DNA of 64,000 bases from CAVSRC01 sp963785065 (GTDB lineage: Bacteria > Pseudomonadota > Alphaproteobacteria > Rhizobiales > Kaistiaceae), in assembly GCA_963785065.1 (NCBI GenBank), contig CAWATX010000004.1, positions 620,001-684,000 of the forward strand, read 5' to 3'. Positions 61,257-64,000 of this stretch are shown here, piece after piece; within the stretch, counting starts at the first letter, position 1; each line of letters starts with the position of its first letter. Below the pieces are notes generated by a model. It saw nothing but the letters and a program-made list of their open reading frames with translations. It did not search any database and was not told where the DNA came from. The position numbers and the translations under genes were made by a program.

Positions 61257-62663
61257 ATGCAAGACCGAATGCTGGTGCCCCTCATCGTCGCCTCGGCTCT
61301 GTTCATGCAGAATCTCGATTCGACCGTGGTGGCGACGGCGCTGCCGGCAATCGCTAAGGATTTCGGGGCGAATCCCATCCACCTCAAGCTGGCGCTCACC
61401 ACTTATCTGCTGACCATCGCGGTTTTCCTGCCGGCCTCGGGCTGGATGGCCGACCGATTCGGCGCCCGGCAGGTATTCCGCGCGGCGATCGCCGTCTTCA
61501 TCGTCGGCTCGGTGCTGTGCGGGCTGTCGCGCTCCATCGAGATGCTGGTCTTCGCCCGCATCGTCCAGGGCATCGGCGGCTCGATGATGGTGCCAGTCGG
61601 CCGGCTGGTGGTGCTGAGAACCGTGGCCAAATCCGAGTTGGTGACGGCGCTCTCCTGGCTCACCGTGCCGGCGCTCACCGGCCCGATCCTCGGTCCCCCG
61701 GTCGGCGGGTTCCTGACCACCTATGCGAGCTGGCCGTGGATCTTCTGGATCAACGTGCCGGTCGGCGTGCTCGGCATCGCGCTGGCGACGCGCTATGTGC
61801 CGGACCTGCACGGCGAGGGCAAGGTGCGCTTCGATGCGACCGGCTTCGCCATGGTCGGGCTCGGCCTGGCGGCCTTCATGACCGGCTCGACGACGCTCGG
61901 GCTGAACCTGTTGCCGTTCGTCGCCGACGCGGCCTTCATCGCCGTCGGGGCGGCGCTGCTTTTCGCCTATTGGCGGCATGCCCGGGCGAGCGACCATCCG
62001 ATCCTCGACCTGTCGCTGTTCCGCATCCCGACCTTCTGGCACAGCGTCATCGGCGGCTCGGTCTTTCGCCTCGGCATCGGGGCGACGCCCTTCCTGCTGC
62101 CGCTGCTGCTGCAGCTCGGCTTCGGCATGACACCCTTCCAGTCGGGCTCGATCACCTTCGCCTCCGCGGTCGGCGCCCTGGTGATGAAATTCACCGCACC
62201 GCAGATCATCCGGCGCTACGGCTTCCGCAACGTGCTGATCGTCAACACCGTGCTCGGCGCCGTCTTCCTGGCACTGCCCGCGATCTTCACGCAGACGACG
62301 CCGGTGACGCTGATGGTCAGCCTGCTGCTCATCGGCGGCTTCTTCCGCTCGCTGCAGTTCACCGCCGTCAATGCGCTGGCCTTCGCCGACGTATCGCGCG
62401 CCGCCATGAGCCAGGCGACGACCATGACCAGCGTGGCGCAGCAGATCGCGGTGTCGCTGGGAATCACCATCGGGGCGATCACACTGCAGCTGTCGACCAA
62501 CACAAACGGCGGGGCGATCACCGCAGGCGTGTTCTGGCCGGCCTTCCTGACGGTCGCCGTCATCTCCCTCGCCTCGGTCGTCTCGTTCTTCATGCTGACG
62601 CCGGACGCCGGCTCGGAAATGTCTGGACGAGCGCCGGCGCCGGGAGCCAAACCGGCGGAGTGA
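61257..62663 (+). CDS. MFS transporter, DHA2-type drug efflux family
   Basis: A 468-residue membrane transporter of the EmrB/QacA (DHA2) branch, which exports drugs by proton antiport. The first helix carries FMQNLDSTVVATALPAIAKD (motif D1), followed by GWMADRFGARQVFRAAI (motif A), VQGIGGSMMVPVGRLVV (motif B), and WLTVPALTGPILGPPVGGFL (motif C). The rest is consistent with a twelve- to fourteen-helix protein. No regulator or membrane-fusion partner lies nearby. It is divergent from guaB, with 267 bases between the starts. Confidence 0.85.
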   Translation: MQDRMLVPLIVASALFMQNLDSTVVATALPAIAKDFGANPIHLKLALTTYLLTIAVFLPASGWMADRFGARQVFRAAIAVFIVGSVLCGLSRSIEMLVFARIVQGIGGSMMVPVGRLVVLRTVAKSELVTALSWLTVPALTGPILGPPVGGFLTTYASWPWIFWINVPVGVLGIALATRYVPDLHGEGKVRFDATGFAMVGLGLAAFMTGSTTLGLNLLPFVADAAFIAVGAALLFAYWRHARASDHPILDLSLFRIPTFWHSVIGGSVFRLGIGATPFLLPLLLQLGFGMTPFQSGSITFASAVGALVMKFTAPQIIRRYGFRNVLIVNTVLGAVFLALPAIFTQTTPVTLMVSLLLIGGFFRSLQFTAVNALAFADVSRAAMSQATTMTSVAQQIAVSLGITIGAITLQLSTNTNGGAITAGVFWPAFLTVAVISLASVVSFFMLTPDAGSEMSGRAPAPGAKPAE

Positions 62664-62664
62664 T

Positions 62665-63357
62665 TCAGGTACCGCGGAAGCCGAGCGCAACGAGATAGAG
62701 TTCGACCGACTCGGACCGGCTCGCCGGCGGCTTGACGTGGTGCAGACTGGCAAATTCCCGCTTCAGGCGGGCGAGCAGTTCACTTTCGGTGCCGCCGCGA
62801 AAGACCTTGGCGACGAAATGGCCGCCGGGCTTGAGCACGCTCGCCGCGAAATCGGCGGCGGCCTCGCAGAGATGCATGGTGCGCAGGTGGTCGGTCTGGC
62901 GGTGGCCGGTGGTCGGCGCCGCCATGTCGGAGAGCACGACGTCGGCCGCATTGCCGCCGAGCGCGGCGCTGAGCACGGCCGGCGCGTCGTCGTCGAGAAA
63001 GTCCTTCTTGAGGACGGTCACGCCGGCAATCGGATCCATGTCGAGATAGTCGATGGCGACGACCAGCGGATCGGCGTCGGCGGAGCGCGTGCACGCCGCC
63101 GCCACTTGCGACCAGCCACCGGGCGCGGCACCGAGATCGACCACGTGCTTGCCGGGGCCGAGCAGGTGGTAGCGCTCGTCGATCTCGATGAGCTTGTAGG
63201 CGGAGCGGGCGCGGTAGCCTTCGTCCTGGGCGCGGGCGACATAGGGATCGTTGAGCTGGCGTTCGAGCCAGCGGGTGGACGAAGCCTTGCGCCGCTTGGC
63301 GGTCTTGACGCGCACCTTGAGTGCGCGACGTCCTGAGCCGCCGGATTTCTGCGCCAT
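62665..63357 (-). CDS. rlmE: 23S rRNA 2'-O-methyltransferase RlmE
   Basis: RlmE/FtsJ (230 residues) methylates the ribose of a uridine in the A loop of 23S rRNA. A basic N-terminus (RRALKVRVKTAKRRKASS) precedes the fold: DPYVARAQDEGYRARSAYKL with the first catalytic Lys, SAM loop VVDLGAAPGGWSQVA, VVLSDMAAPTTGH with the Asp, FVAKVFRGG with the second Lys, and SRSESVELYLVALGF with the Glu. I use the ATG at 63355-63357; upstream frame is Arg-rich and non-homologous. It ends one base after the convergent MFS gene stop. Confidence 0.93.
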   Translation of the reverse strand: MAQKSGGSGRRALKVRVKTAKRRKASSTRWLERQLNDPYVARAQDEGYRARSAYKLIEIDERYHLLGPGKHVVDLGAAPGGWSQVAAACTRSADADPLVVAIDYLDMDPIAGVTVLKKDFLDDDAPAVLSAALGGNAADVVLSDMAAPTTGHRQTDHLRTMHLCEAAADFAASVLKPGGHFVAKVFRGGTESELLARLKREFASLHHVKPPASRSESVELYLVALGFRGT

Positions 63358-63362
63358 GGCGC

Positions 63363-64000
63363 TCAACGTGCCCGTCGACGATGACGCGGGTGCCAACGGC
63401 CGTCCTCGGCCATCAGCTCGACCAGCATCCCTTCGCGCAGGCCGCGGTCGGCGACGCGCAGCCGTTCGCACGGCCAGCGCCGGCGAATGGCCTCGAGGAT
63501 GGCGCAACCGGCGAGCACGAGGTCGGCGCGCTCGCGGCCGATGCAGGGATTGGCCATGCGGGCGTCGTAATCCATGCCGACCAGCTCCTCGATCAGATCG
63601 GCGACGACGCCACCGGCCAGCCACGTGCCGTCGACCCGTCTCCGGTCGTAGCGCGGCAGACCGAGGTGGACGCCGGCGAGCGTGGTGACGGTGCCCGACG
63701 TGCCGAGCAGATGGATGCCGCCCTCGGCAACGGCGCGATCGAGCGCCTCGACCTCGGGAAATCCGGCCAGCATGGCGGCAACCTCGGCGACCATATCGGC
63801 GAACGCGGCGGGGCTGACATGGCGACCGCCATGGCGCTCCGAGATACTGACGACGCCGACCGGCAGCGACATCCAGGTGCGGATACGGTCGGCCATGCGG
63901 CGGCGGCGGCCGTCCGGTGCCGGGGTCAGGTCGATCCAGACGAGTTCCGACGAGCCCCCGCCGATATCGAACAGGAGGACGCCGGCAGCGGTGGGATCGA
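63363..64000 (-). CDS. Ppx/GppA family phosphatase, 5' part outside window
   Basis: The C-terminal 212 residues of an exopolyphosphatase / pppGpp phosphatase. The frame is open to the window edge, and its first visible residues contain VLLFDIGGGSSELVWID, the phosphate-binding signature of the ASKHA fold in this family. SLPVGVVSISER, LLGTSGTVTTLAG and AGCAILEAI then continue to the end. It is 5 bases upstream of rlmE in the same direction, an arrangement common in Rhizobiales. Which substrate it prefers cannot be told. Confidence 0.85.
   Translation of the reverse strand, partial: DPTAAGVLLFDIGGGSSELVWIDLTPAPDGRRRRMADRIRTWMSLPVGVVSISERHGGRHVSPAAFADMVAEVAAMLAGFPEVEALDRAVAEGGIHLLGTSGTVTTLAGVHLGLPRYDRRRVDGTWLAGGVVADLIEELVGMDYDARMANPCIGRERADLVLAGCAILEAIRRRWPCERLRVADRGLREGMLVELMAEDGRWHPRHRRRAR

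Overview
The window is a high-GC stretch of a bacterial chromosome, densely packed with short overlaps between genes. It most likely comes from an alphaproteobacterium of the order Hyphomicrobiales (Rhizobiales). Supporting signs are the gene orders lptF-lptG-lptD-surA-pdxA-rsmA, fabD-fabG-acpP-fabF-mltG, rpsF-rpsR-DUF2232-rplI and dnaB-alr-radA-cvpA-purF, a ClpS2-type adaptor, and two perfect TTAA-N7-TTAA CtrA boxes. I cannot place it to family or genus. I found no rRNA, tRNA, CRISPR array, insertion sequence or prophage.

Layout, left to right. 1-3.2 kb (minus): a cut-off hisC-like aminotransferase, holC with a coupled small antitoxin-like gene, and pepA. 3.4-11.1 kb (plus): lptF, lptG, lptD, a SurA-like lipoprotein, pdxA and rsmA, i.e. 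outer-membrane assembly followed by cofactor synthesis and rRNA modification. 11.1-18.7 kb (minus): gmk, yicC, mltG, fabF, acpP, fabG, fabD and a secreted polysaccharide deacetylase. 18.9-21.3 kb (plus): ribosomal proteins S6, S18 and L9 around a DUF2232 membrane protein. 21.4-31 kb is more accessory: cyclopropane fatty acid synthase, a YeiH-type exporter with its divergent LysR regulator, a DUF4833 protein, clpS2, a PAS-GGDEF-EAL protein, a Tat-type CpdB phosphoesterase and a frameshifted aldo/keto reductase. 31.3-42.9 kb (mostly plus): dnaB, alr, radA, cvpA, purF and an SDR, interrupted at 33-38.5 kb by small secreted proteins, an epimerase-like gene and repeat-bearing gene-free DNA. 42.9-47.2 kb: der, a YfgM-like protein, two tandem L,D-transpeptidases and a TMEM175-like channel. 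47.3-55.1 kb (minus): two giant fused redox genes. 55.5-61 kb (minus): guaA, mtnN, rsmB, a MAPEG protein and guaB. 61.2-64 kb: an MFS transporter, rlmE and a cut-off Ppx/GppA gene.

The most unusual element is the pair at 47.3-55.1 kb. A 1667-residue pyruvate:ferredoxin oxidoreductase carries a C-terminal ferredoxin-like domain on an Ala/Pro-rich linker. It overlaps by four bases a 920-residue protein that fuses NfnL-like (GltD-type) and NfnS-like (PyrK-type) halves behind an N-terminal domain I do not recognise. I infer a translationally coupled module that moves electrons from a 2-oxoacid through tethered Fe-S carriers to flavins and NAD(P).

Smaller items worth a look: CtrA boxes before dnaB and before the cyclic-di-GMP gene, a perfect palindrome at the lysR start, two copies of a palindromic mosaic repeat, a degenerate hairpin repeat before radA, and a terminator-like hairpin in the pepA leader.
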